Assembly: GCA_963826795.1 (NCBI GenBank)
Contig: CAWGYT010000008.1
Coordinates: 310,001-374,000, forward strand
Reading direction: 5' to 3'
Length of the DNA: 64,000 nt
Source: CAWGYT01 sp963826795
GTDB taxonomy: Bacteria > Planctomycetota > Planctomycetia > Pirellulales > Pirellulaceae
The number at the start of each line of letters is the position of its first letter. The first letter of the stretch is position 1. A program made the translations under genes and the position numbers. Below are positions 43,043 through 51,600 of this stretch, piece after piece. Below the pieces are notes generated by a model. The model was not told the DNA's origin, searched no databases, and was given only the letters and a program-made list of their open reading frames with translations.

Positions 43043-43078
43043 CCGGTCAAATCATGCCGGTCAAATCATGCCGGTCAA
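43043..43078. repeat. 14-bp tandem repeat at the phosphoesterase stop codon
   Basis: CCGGTCAAATCATG is present in two perfect copies (43043-43056, 43057-43070) plus a partial third (43071-43078). The stop codon of the minus-strand phosphoesterase gene (TCA at 43061-43063) lies in the second copy. Unlike the 12-bp cases, the unit is not a multiple of three. Confidence 0.85.
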
Positions 43079-43654
43079 GCGGTCAATCATCTCGTCACCA
43101 GTTGGAGGCCGCCGACCGAGACGCACCACGTCGGACGTGCCCGTCGAATGAGAAGGGCAGTCCGGGTCCAACAGCGAAACCAGTTCCGCGTGGCCCGTCT
43201 CCGTTTCCAGCACGACAATCGTGGGTCGACCAAACGTCCAGCCGCTCGTCTCGCCCGGATTGATCCACAATCGGCCCGTCGAGTCCCGTCGAATCTCCGC
43301 GCGGTGAGTGTGGGCATAGATCACGACATCAGCCCCGTCCGTCAGCCCACGCAACAACTCCCGTTGATGCGTCACCAGAAAACGTGTCCCATCGGCAAGG
43401 CGAAATCCAAACGGCGGATCTCCGATCTGACCAACGATCTGCATCCCGCCGCGAATCCCCACTTTGTTGCCCTCGTTGTCTCCGAAACTGGCGATCATCG
43501 GGCAGTTCAATTTCCGCAACGGCGGAATCGCAAACGTGGAAACGAAATCCCCCGCGAAGACGACAAGTGCGCACTGCCGCTGATTAAAAACCGCAACCGC
43601 TCGACGCAGATTGTCGAGGTGGTCATGAGTGTCGGCGAAGATCCCAATTCGCAT
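43061..43654 (-). CDS. YfcE/MJ0936-type metallophosphoesterase
   Basis: The 197-residue protein has the two-metal phosphoesterase motifs in order: MRIGIFADTHDHLDNL (DxH), VFAGDFVS (GDxxS in place of GDxxD), ASFGDNEGNK (GNxD-like, here GDNE), THQREL and IYAHTHRAEI (GHTH-like), ending in the INPGETSGWTF motif that marks YfcE/MJ0936 phosphodiesterases. The substitutions GDF and AHTH are within family variation. The ATG at 43654 is preferred because the metal motif starts immediately after it; an upstream ATG at 43678 adds eight residues. It is convergent with RNase P RNA. Confidence 0.87.
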   Translation of the reverse strand: MRIGIFADTHDHLDNLRRAVAVFNQRQCALVVFAGDFVSTFAIPPLRKLNCPMIASFGDNEGNKVGIRGGMQIVGQIGDPPFGFRLADGTRFLVTHQRELLRGLTDGADVVIYAHTHRAEIRRDSTGRLWINPGETSGWTFGRPTIVVLETETGHAELVSLLDPDCPSHSTGTSDVVRLGRRPPTGDEMIDRLTGMI

Positions 43655-43827
43655 GTGGCTGCTCACCGCGCTGTTCAAGTTGTGAATCCCCTCACGCTCC
43701 GACGTGCCGATTTCGAACGGGAAATCGTGAAGGCCGTCGACGGCCGCGGCGTGAGGGCAATCTTGAGTGCAAGGGAAAGTTAGCGTCGGAGACGCCGGGA
43801 ACTTAAAATGGGGGCAATACGTCGTGT
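43655..43827. other. Divergent intergenic segment
   Basis: Sequence between the phosphoesterase start (minus strand) and the strong plus-strand promoter at 43828. No gene is evident. Together with the leader up to 44133, this is a 479-base stretch without a protein-coding gene. Confidence 0.4.
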
Positions 43828-43856
43828 TTGACAGTTGGGAACGCCCTAGTTATGCT
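43828..43856 (+). promoter_or_regulatory. Strong sigma-70 promoter
   Basis: Perfect TTGACA (43828-43833), a 17-base spacer and TATGCT (43851-43856) predict a transcript start at about 43863, 270 bases before the PEP-CTERM gene. It is the closest match to consensus that I found in the window. Confidence 0.7.
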
Positions 43857-43862
43857 GCAATG

Positions 43863-44077
43863 CTCCGCCAGCGTAAAGCCCCGTCAGGGAGACGGGCTGC
43901 GCTGTGTTTGGACTGAGTGCAGAAGTGCGTGTGGGCCGCGTTACAAGTCGACGCACACTGGAGGTCGGATCCAATCTCGCAGGATTCCGCTACTGAACCG
44001 AAAGTGAGTTCGAACGCCTCTCGGCATGTCCCGTTTCACGCAGCGTGAAGTCGGACATGGCGGCAGGCGTTTTTTTT
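43863..44077 (+). ncRNA. Candidate small RNA or attenuated leader
   Basis: A consensus promoter and an intrinsic terminator delimit about 215 bases. The 5' part folds into a nested hairpin (CAGCG / CGCTG around AGCCCCGTC / GACGGGCT, about 43873-43907), the middle has GTGCGT / ACGCAC, and the 3' end is the terminator at 44015-44077. I do not recognise a known RNA family. It is either a stand-alone small RNA or the regulated leader of the PEP-CTERM gene. Confidence 0.45.
44015..44077 (+). terminator. Long intrinsic terminator upstream of the PEP-CTERM gene
   Basis: Three consecutive stems stack into one hairpin: CGCCT/AGGCG (44015-44019 with 44065-44069), CATGTCC/GGACATG (44025-44031 with 44053-44059) and TTCACGC/GCGTGAA (44035-44041 with 44043-44049), then eight T residues (44070-44077). 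It lies 56 bases before the ATG at 44134. Confidence 0.85.
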
Positions 44078-44133
44078 GTGTTGAGATTTGCTGGTTTTGT
44101 CTTGTTCGATTTGCGTTTGAAGGAACCTCTCCG

Positions 44134-45084
44134 ATGAAGCTTTCCTGGACCCCCGCCCTCGTTGCTGGCTTCTTGCTGGCAATGGTCTCGCTGGCTCCGG
44201 CCCAATTGTTCACGTCGACGCTGGACGACGGCACGGGCTGGGGAATCGTGGCCAACGAAGACACTGACTTCACCTTTGGGTTCGACTACAGCCCGTTCGG
44301 CATCCCGCCCGCTCCCAATGGAACCGGCACGACCGGACTGCGGATGGCCGCCAATCTCGTGGACCCAGGCGCCCCCGCCGGCATCTCGGCCTATCCCGAA
44401 GGACTCGACTTGAGCGGCCAGTATCAGGTGCAGGTCGACTTCTGGTTGAACTTCAACAGCAGTGGCGGGACCACGGAATTCGGGGGCGGCTTCGTCGGGT
44501 TTGATCCAACTGCCGGTTCGCCCTACAGCGGCGCCGGATTCCTGGGCGATACGGACGGCGACACCGGCGCTGACTATCGCCTGTACAAAGACGGGAATTT
44601 GCAGGACATCGCGAGTGGCCAGTATGCGATCCCGTCGAATGACAATGTCGATCCCGTTCTGCAAGCCCAGTTTCCCGGCCAGACGACGCCGGCGGCTCAG
44701 GGCGATGCCGCGGTCTTCAACCCGACGAACGTGATCGTGACAGCCCCGAACGGCACCTTGGGTTACGGCTGGCACACCCTGACGATCGATGTGGACAGTG
44801 GCGCGGGAACCGCCAAGGTGGCCATCGACGACTTCGATATCGGCACGATCAACAGCAATGTCGGTGACCCGGTCAGCCTGACTGGCCCGTTCGCGCTGAC
44901 CTTCGCCGACCTGTTCAATTCCGTGTCGACCAAGCCGGAATTCAGCTTCGGCGTGTTCGACAATGTCGTCGTAACGCAAATCCCCGAACCGAGCTCGGCC
45001 TTGCTCGCGCTGTGCGGCCTGCTGGTGCTTGCGGCTTCGCACGCCGACGCCAGGACAACCCCGGTCGCCGATGATGGCGGTTGA
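44134..45084 (+). CDS. PEP-CTERM-type exported protein
   Basis: The 316-residue protein has a signal peptide (ALVAGFLLAMVSLAPAQ), a beta-rich Gly/Asp/Asn-rich body resembling concanavalin-like domains of planctomycete surface proteins (QYQVQVDFWLNFNSSGGTTE, GWHTLTIDVDSGAGTAKVAIDDF), and a sorting tail IPEPSSALLALCGLLVLAA then a short Arg-containing end. PEP-CTERM tails direct proteins to exosortase; whether one is encoded in this genome is not seen here. The start at 44134 follows GAAGGAACC; a longer open frame to 44026 only reads through the terminator hairpin. It is controlled by the leader upstream and has its own terminator. Confidence 0.83.
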   Translation: MKLSWTPALVAGFLLAMVSLAPAQLFTSTLDDGTGWGIVANEDTDFTFGFDYSPFGIPPAPNGTGTTGLRMAANLVDPGAPAGISAYPEGLDLSGQYQVQVDFWLNFNSSGGTTEFGGGFVGFDPTAGSPYSGAGFLGDTDGDTGADYRLYKDGNLQDIASGQYAIPSNDNVDPVLQAQFPGQTTPAAQGDAAVFNPTNVIVTAPNGTLGYGWHTLTIDVDSGAGTAKVAIDDFDIGTINSNVGDPVSLTGPFALTFADLFNSVSTKPEFSFGVFDNVVVTQIPEPSSALLALCGLLVLAASHADARTTPVADDGG

Positions 45085-45097
45085 TTTGTATTGCGCT

Positions 45098-45133
45098 GGA
45101 GGCTCATCGGGGCGGGTGAGCCTCCTTTCTCTT
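45098..45133 (+). terminator. Rho-independent terminator of the PEP-CTERM gene
   Basis: GGAGGCTCA (45098-45106) pairs perfectly with TGAGCCTCC (45117-45125), followed by TTTCTCTT. It starts 13 bases after the stop codon. Confidence 0.88.
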
Positions 45134-45304
45134 GCGCATCCCAAGTCAATCGGCCCGTCCCGACAACGCCCCCTCGCGAGCCGAGATTGGCGGTGACGCT
45201 TCGTCGGCAACAACAGTTCGGTTGAGATCTCGCTGCCCCCCACGGGTGATTGATCTCAACCAACTTGCTTCATCCTGCCTCTGGGAGGGTCGCGAGGAAC
45301 GACC

Positions 45305-46536
45305 GGACGCAGCCCCCTCATCCGGCCTGCGGCCACCTTCTCCCGCGCTGGGGAGAAGGGACATCGTGTTGTCACCTCTCCCGGCCTCGGGAGAGGTCGC
45401 TCGGGTCCCGCCAGCGGGAGCCGAGCGGGTGAGGGCTGAGCCTCTGACAGGGACGCAGCCCCCTCATCCGGCCTGCGGCCACCTTCTCCCGCGCTGGGGA
45501 GAAGGGACATGCGTGTTGTCACCTCTCCCGAGCCCGGGAGAGGTCGCTCGGGTCCCGCCAGCGGGAGCCGAGCGGGTGAGGGCTGAGCCTCTGACAGGGA
45601 CGCAGCCCCCTCATCCGGCCTGCGGCCACCTTCTCCCGCGCTGGGGAGAAGGGACATCGTGTTGTCACCTCTCCCGGCCTCGGGAGAGGTCGCTCGGGTC
45701 CCGCCAGCGGGAGCCGAGCGGGTGAGGGCTGAGCCTCTGACAGGGACGCAGCCCCCTCATCCGGCCTGCGGCCACCTTCTCCCGCGCTGGGGAGAAGGGC
45801 ATCGTGTTGTCACCTCTCCCGGCCTCGGGAGAGGTCGCTCGGGTCCCGCCAGCGGGAGCCGAGCGGGTGAGGGCTGAGCCTCTGACAGGGACGCAGCCCC
45901 CTCATCCGGCCTGCGGCCACCTTCTCCCGCGCTGGGGAGAAGGGCATCGTGTTGTCACCTCTCCCGAGCCTCGGGAGAGGTCGCTCGGGTCCCGCCAGCG
46001 GGAGCCGAGCGGGTGAGGGCTGAGCCTCTGACAGGGACGCAGCCCCCTCATCCGGCCTGCGGCCACCTTCGCCCGCGCTGGGGAGAAGGGACATCGTGTT
46101 GTCACCTCTCCCGAGGCCGGGAGAGGTCGCTCGGGTCCCGCCAGCGGGAGCCGAGCGGGTGAGGGCTGAGCCTCTGACAGGGACGCAGCCCCCTCATCCG
46201 GCCTGCGGCCACCTTCTCCCGCGCTGGGGAGAAGGGACATCGTGTTGTCACCTCTCCCGGGGCCGGGAGAGGTCGCTCGGGTCCCGCCAGCGGGAGCCGA
46301 GCGGGTGAGGGACTCTGCAGCCTCTGACAGGGACGCAGCCCCCTCATCCGGCCTGCGGCCACCTTCTCCCGCGCTGGGGAGAAGGGACATCGTGTTGTCA
46401 CCTCTCCCGGCCTCGGGAGAGGTCGCTCGGGTCCCGCCAGCGGGAGCCGAGCGGGTGAGGGCTGAGCCTCTGACAGGGACGCAGCCCCCTCATCCGGCCT
46501 GCGGCCACCTTCTCCCACGCTGGGGAGAAGGGACAA
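45305..46536. repeat. Tandem array of 146-bp palindromic units (8 full copies plus a partial ninth)
   Basis: Units begin (GGACGCAGCC) at 45305, 45451, 45598, 45744, 45889, 46035, 46181, 46331 and 46477. Each holds CCCTCATCCGGCCTGCGG, a hairpin CCTTCTCCC-gcgct-GGGGAGAAGG, a second hairpin ACCTCTCCCG/CGGGAGAGGT with a variable loop, and a third around TCCCGCCAGCGGGA. Period 146 is not a multiple of three and open frames run through it in several frames, so it is not a protein repeat. There are no unique spacers, so it is not CRISPR. Similar CCTTCTCCC elements are dispersed singly in many bacteria; a tandem array of eight is unusual. Confidence 0.95.
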
Positions 46537-46575
46537 GATGATGTGGCGAATTCGTGATCACTCCACCAGCCCAAC

Positions 46576-47094
46576 TCAGTCGGCCGGAATCAGATCCTCA
46601 TCGACGATCTGCAGCAGCTTCGAGATGCAAAGCTTGTTCATGCTCGTCTTGCGCTCGTGAGCCTCGGTGCGGAGCGACTCGTGGAGACTCTTGGGCAATC
46701 GAACTGTGATCACCCGTGTCGGCTCGCGACTGTCCGAAGGCTCGTTCGCCCGTTCGCGCAGCTTCGCAACCATTTGCTGAATCTCGGCGTACTCTCGCGT
46801 CTGTTCAAACTCAGCCAGCTCGGCGGGCGTCGTGAACACGCGGCGAATGACCCCTTCGACCCCCAGAAGTTCGCGGAAGAACGTGACCCAATCCGGATCC
46901 TGGCGAAACAACTCGGTCGCTACCCGAAAGACCTTCGTCTCGCGGCTGTCCGTCTGGTGTGCTTCCATCGACCGGACATCCAACAAACGAACATCGGCGG
47001 GGCGGGCTTCGGTCGGTCGCGATTCCATCGGTCGGCTTTCCGTGTTTCGGCCTGTCATCTCTCGCCCCTGCTCCGTCTGGTGAGCATATTCCAT
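46576..47094 (-). CDS. Ribbon-helix-helix protein with a degenerate repeat N-terminus
   Basis: The 172-residue protein ends with a ribbon-helix-helix DNA-binding segment of the Arc/HicB C-terminal kind: TRVITVRLPKSLHESLRTEA then HERKTSMNKLCISKLLQ (about residues 126-162). The middle is helical (DPDWVTFFRELLG, ELAEFEQTREYAEIQQMVAKL). The N-terminus holds imperfect repeats of ESRPMESRP type, likely from replication slippage. AGGAAGGAG precedes the ATG at 47094. It lies next to the 146-bp array, and a TGCGG-ttatg-CCGCA palindrome (47172-47186) upstream could be an operator. No toxin partner of HicA type is adjacent; a stand-alone regulator is as likely. Confidence 0.75.
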   Translation of the reverse strand: MEYAHQTEQGREMTGRNTESRPMESRPTEARPADVRLLDVRSMEAHQTDSRETKVFRVATELFRQDPDWVTFFRELLGVEGVIRRVFTTPAELAEFEQTREYAEIQQMVAKLRERANEPSDSREPTRVITVRLPKSLHESLRTEAHERKTSMNKLCISKLLQIVDEDLIPAD

Positions 47095-47465
47095 CGTTTC
47101 TGGCTCCTTCCTAAAGCGTCCTTGTTTTGGGAACTACCACTCACTCAATCCTGAATCGCGGCCACTGTGAATGCGGTTATGCCGCAATCTCCGCATCCAA
47201 GTCAAGAGCAGCATCTAAACGACAGTGCAGCTGAGCACTTACAGCAATGCCAGCCAACCTGCCTACGATCCAGACACCCCTGCCTCTTTTGCCGGCAACG
47301 GCTTGATTGCCTGTTTTTTAGGCAGTCGACCTCACGCGTCCTGGACGCGCGCCCGGCACGAAAATTCTGGAATTCACTAAAAAGTTCAAAGTCATTTCTA
47401 AGAAAGCACTTAGAGCATGGAGATGGGTTCCCGCTCAGGGCCAAGCAACGTCCAATCGGGCTCAA
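47095..47465. other. Intergenic region between the RHH gene and the LTD/CotH gene
   Basis: No convincing gene. It includes the upstream palindrome TGCGG/CCGCA at 47172-47186 and a T-run with local pairing GCCTGTTTTTTAGGC (about 47308-47322). The remaining sequence is less GC-rich than average and should include the promoter of the minus-strand RHH gene. Confidence 0.35.
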
Positions 47466-47954
47466 TCACATCACGCGTTGCCGGTCGCGGCCGGTGAGGC
47501 GGGAGTCTCGGTTGGAATCGTCTGCGAGCGACGCGAAAATCAGGTCGAGCGCCGGAAGGGTCAGCTTCGGCTCGCTTGCGTCCCCAATCAAAGGTGACGA
47601 CTGGCGTGCCGCGGGGATCGAGGCGGCCGAGTATTGCCCGCCCTGGAAGGCCAGGACCAGATCCTGCGTGTCGAATTCTCCGTCACAATTCCAGTCTCCG
47701 GTGGACCAAGTTGAGTTCCCTCGGACCGCGTCCTCGTACTGTCCGGCCTGGAAGATCACGACGAGATCACTCGAGTTGAACAGGCCATCCAGGTTCGCGT
47801 CGCCGAACGACGTTCCCAGGATGGACTCGATCAGATAGCGGTGATCGGCCAAATCGACCGCCTGATCGCGGTTCAGGTCCATGGCAACCGTCGGCTCAGA
47901 TGCTGAGCTGGATGGCGCGGCAAAGCGAGTCGACATCGGCGGAATCGACGACAC
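47466..47954 (-). CDS. Giant LTD/CotH protein A, C-terminal dockerin-like part (frameshifted)
   Basis: Contains calcium-loop type dockerin repeats: DLNRDQAVDLADHRYLI, GDANLDGLFNSSDLVVIFQAGQYED, and GDWNCDGEFDTQDLVLAFQGGQYS, the same order and spacing as in giant protein B. It ends 160 codons later with a stop at 47466. The start ATG at 47954 is in a different frame context and not a real start: the preceding fragment (47896-48654) ends with the first dockerin half, GDLNLDGVVDSADVDSLCRAI, and the sense passes into this frame near base 47905 after one extra base. Function: probable calcium-binding surface or carbohydrate-associated anchoring. Confidence 0.75.
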   Translation of the reverse strand: MSSIPPMSTRFAAPSSSASEPTVAMDLNRDQAVDLADHRYLIESILGTSFGDANLDGLFNSSDLVVIFQAGQYEDAVRGNSTWSTGDWNCDGEFDTQDLVLAFQGGQYSAASIPAARQSSPLIGDASEPKLTLPALDLIFASLADDSNRDSRLTGRDRQRVM

Positions 47955-48654
47955 CGTCGAGGTTCAGGTCGCCAGGCGTGCCAGCGCCGTTGATCCATCC
48001 GGGCGAAGGGATCGCGAAATACTGCAGCAGAGGCGCGCCGTCCGGCGCGCGGCCTTGAGTGACGCCCACCGACTGAGGTTGGTAAATCACGGTGTCAAGC
48101 TCCACGCCCTCGGCATCGCTCAGGCGGAGCGTTTCTTGATGCAGCGAAAGGCGGAACGGCAAATGGTCGGGCCCGGCCGCGGCGTCGCCATCGGCTTGAA
48201 ACGCGACGAAGCCCCTTCCCGCGATGTAGCTTAGCGGCGCAATCGGATGACGCCGGGGCGTCGCGTCGCCGGCGTCGGAAAGGAACAGCCCGCCGAGGGC
48301 CACCGGCAAGGAGTCTGGGTTATAGAGTTCGAGAAAATCTTCGGAGTCGACGCCGCCGGCGAGCCATTCATTGATTCGTAGCCCGGCCGGATCACCGAGG
48401 CGTGCGGCGAGGTTGGCCTGGCCCAGCGTCGGTTCGGCCAATTGCCATTCGCGCCGGCCCGACGCGTGCGATGGATCGATCGGCGACCTGCATCCCGAAC
48501 TCGACCGAATCGACGAGATCGCCACCGGGCGACCGCAAGTAGACGCCCTCGCCTTCGCTGCTGAGCGAAAAGTCGAGATGCGTCCCGGGCGTGCTTCGAT
48601 CGTCGGCGTAGAGCACCAGGTAGCCTCCGGCCGGGAGCAGCACATCTTGAGCAA
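47896..48654 (-). CDS. Giant LTD/CotH protein A, middle LTD and first dockerin repeat (frameshifted)
   Basis: Real sense in this frame begins near base 48452 and includes the last lamin-tail domain (RINEWLAGGVDSEDFLELYN, then PVALGGLFLSDAG, FRLSLHQETLRLSDAEGVEL) and a first dockerin-like loop (GDLNLDGVVDSADVDSLC). The TGA at 47896-47898 cuts the protein before its second dockerin repeats, which are found one base out of frame. The first 65 residues or so of this open frame are noise that overlaps the main frame. Two one-base shifts within 600 bases suggest sequence errors here. Confidence 0.72.
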   Translation of the reverse strand: MLKMCCSRPEATWCSTPTIEARPGRISTFRSAAKARASTCGRPVAISSIRSSSGCRSPIDPSHASGRREWQLAEPTLGQANLAARLGDPAGLRINEWLAGGVDSEDFLELYNPDSLPVALGGLFLSDAGDATPRRHPIAPLSYIAGRGFVAFQADGDAAAGPDHLPFRLSLHQETLRLSDAEGVELDTVIYQPQSVGVTQGRAPDGAPLLQYFAIPSPGWINGAGTPGDLNLDGVVDSADVDSLCRAIQLSI

Positions 48655-51600
48655 ACACGAACTTGTCGGGACGATTCGGATCGTCGCTTATCTGCCATCC
48701 TCGCAAGTTGAGCGATGACGAGCCCGCATTGTGCAATTCGATCGCGTCGGGCCGCGCGCCGAAATAATCGAGCGTCTCCTGGTTGTTCGCCAGGACTTCG
48801 CTGATCAGGATTCTCGAGGAATTCCCCTGGACCGTCCAGCTTGCCGATTGGGTCGGCGTGGCTTGCCAATTGCCGGCGAAGTCCTTGCCAATGACCTCGA
48901 CCGAGTACGCTCCATCCGCCAAATCAGCGAGCTCAATGCGCGCGGTCCGAACAGTTCCCGTGGGATCGAATCCATTGCCGATCGGTCGTTCGTCGGACCA
49001 CGGGCCGCCGTTGACTCGGTATCGGAAAGCGAATAGTCCAGGGCCTCCCACCATGAGCGAGGCTTGCCGCGACGTGGTCGGCGTCGCCGGCTCGTCGCTC
49101 ACCCAAATCGTGCTGGGAGCCGTACTGCCCCAGGGAGCTGGCCATTGGGGACTCAGCGCCGCGGAGCCGGGCGCGGTCCGAAAATCAAGGCCAGCGGGAT
49201 CGACCAGCCGCGGATCCTCGATCACATTTCCGGTTCCCAGGTCGAGGACCGTGCCCGGCCGCTGGCCAATCCGGCTTTGGGCCAGCTCGGGGCTGATCAC
49301 GTTATTGAACAATTGGAGCGCACTGGAGTGGTCCCCCGGCAGATCGGCATTGCCAAAGATCCGGGGCGCGTCCCAAAAGATATTCCCGGCCGCGTAGGCC
49401 CCCGCACCCGGCGTCGCCCCGGGCTCATCGACATACAAGTTGATCGCCGAGCCCACATTGGGATTCTCGAAGCGATCGACAAAATCCGGGTGGACCTTCA
49501 CGACCGTGTTGTGCTCGAAGATCGTCGCCGCACGATTCTTGAGATTGATGGCATGATCGACGTCGTAGAACACGTTGCGCGCGACGACAATCGTCGTGTT
49601 GGCTCCCGCGTCCCCCGTTGAGATCGCATTGGCATAGCCGCGGTCGCTGGTGCTATCGTCCTTACTAACGCCGCGGAAGAGATTGCCGGCCACATAGACG
49701 TCCCCGCCCAAGTCCAATAACTCGTCGCCTGCTCCTGAAAACTCGTTGTCCAGCACCTGCAGAATGGGCCCCTGGCTGACGCGATTGCTGTCCGCGTCGA
49801 TCACGTCGTTATGGCCCTTGTTGGTTCCGAATCGATTCCCTTGAATGATTAATTGCCCGCCCGCGGGAGTTCGCCCCACGATCTTGATGTGCTCCGAAAT
49901 GTTGTCCAGTTTCAGCTCCGCGGGATTCTCGTCGGCGGCAAACATATCGGGAAAGTCCGAATTGCGCACCACCAGCGACGCGTTGGAACCATAGACCATC
50001 CGCAAATGAGTTCCCTTGAAGGTGAGCTGTTCCAGGACGGCATCGCTGTCGATCACTCCGATCGCGCCGTTTGAATCCTGGGCATACTCGATATCGGCGT
50101 AGGCGATCAGGTTGTCGGGCGAGCGTGATTCGACAAAATGGATCCCTTTCCAGCGAGCGGGTCCATCCGGCAGGCCCGGCAAGTCGGGCACGTCAGGCAC
50201 GCCTGGCAGGGCGGTGAATCGAATTCGGCCCTGGGCGTTCCCGCGCGCGATCAGCGTCCCGCGAACCACCAGCTCCGCATCAGGTTCGAAGAGAACCGAC
50301 GTGCCGGGCTCGATGACTAACGTCGCGCCGACGGGCACCGTCACCTGGCCGCTGATCTGGTAGGGACCGGCCGCCGAGCTCCATGTCGTCTGGCCTGCCG
50401 GCAGCGAACCATTCATGATTTGCTGGCTGCCGTCGTCGTACCAAACGTCCACCATCTCGGTCGCGACCACCTCGCCCGTCCCATCGGCGCCGCGGAAGGC
50501 CTGGATCACCAGATGGTTCACGCCCGGGGTCAGCGGCACGCCGCTGTTAGGCGGATTGAAACGGCCGAACAGCCGCGCGTTGAAAGACACATCGGGGTTA
50601 TCGCGCGTGACCTGATGGACTTCGACGGCCAGCACATTGTTGCCATCTCGCAGCAACGCCGGGTCGAGCGTGTACGTCGATGCGGCGCGTTCCGCAGCCC
50701 CGTTGACGTTCGAGGCGGCGAGCGTTTGATAGTTGATCTCGACACCCGTTGGCATATTGCTGGTGGCAACTCGCTGGCCGTTCAGATAGACGACCGCTCC
50801 ATCGTCCCGGATCAGCTGCAACACCAGCGAGTGGTATCGGGCCGCGTCGGGCAGTTCGAATTCGTGGCGAAAATAAGTCGTCACGAACTTCTGGTTCTCG
50901 TCGTCACCCGCGCCTATCACGGTGGCCTCGTCGCCGTCTCCGTAGCCAAGCTCAGCCGGTCCCGAATTCCAGCTCGCATCCGGTACAAACTCCAACTCCT
51001 TCCAGGCGGAACCCTGGTCGGAGCCGTTGTCCAAGTACTGCCAGTTCGCGCCGTAGGAAACCAGGTCCGCGTTGAACGACCCGATCTGCCACGTGTTCGA
51101 ACTTTGAGCGAAGGAGGCCAGCCGCCCGTTGATTCGCAGCGAACTCGCCCGGTAATCCGCGGTGCCGTACAAGCCCAGCGCCGACTCGGTCGTGTTGACG
51201 CGGCCGTTCACCTGGGGCAAGCCAGTGCGATACTCGATTCCCACGGGAATGGCCGCTCGGACGAACTCCGCCCGTCGCTCAAGGAACGACAGGATGCTTT
51301 CAATCTGTCGCTCGCTGGCGACGTCTTCGAGCGCCTCGCGCAGGAAGGCTTGGGTGTCTTCCGCGAGGAAGACGTTGTCAACCAGGTCGCGCAGCTGGTC
51401 GTAATATCGCGGCTTCAATTCAGGGTGAAGCAACATGCGATTGAGGGCCGGCACGTTGATGGCCGTGAACAAACCGCGCGTGACTTGCGAGAGAATCGAG
51501 TCGAGATCATGGGGAACCATCACAAAGCGAGGGTCCTCGATCCCTCGATACATCGCGTAGTCGTCACCCTGCCGATCGCCATTCACCAGCCCGCCTTCGG

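Noticed and set aside
43863..44077. 6S RNA, tmRNA or cyclic-di-GMP riboswitch
   Set aside because: Ends do not pair as in 6S RNA, the GTTCGAA near 44008 is not within a T-arm, and the core bases of the c-di-GMP aptamer are missing.
44026..44133. A 36-codon N-terminal extension of the PEP-CTERM protein
   Set aside because: It reads through the terminator hairpin and precedes a clear signal peptide with its own ribosome binding site.
45305..46536. The repeat array as a CRISPR or as coding repeats
   Set aside because: Units are 146 bp and abut with no unique spacers. The period is not divisible by three, so the open frames in it are by-products.
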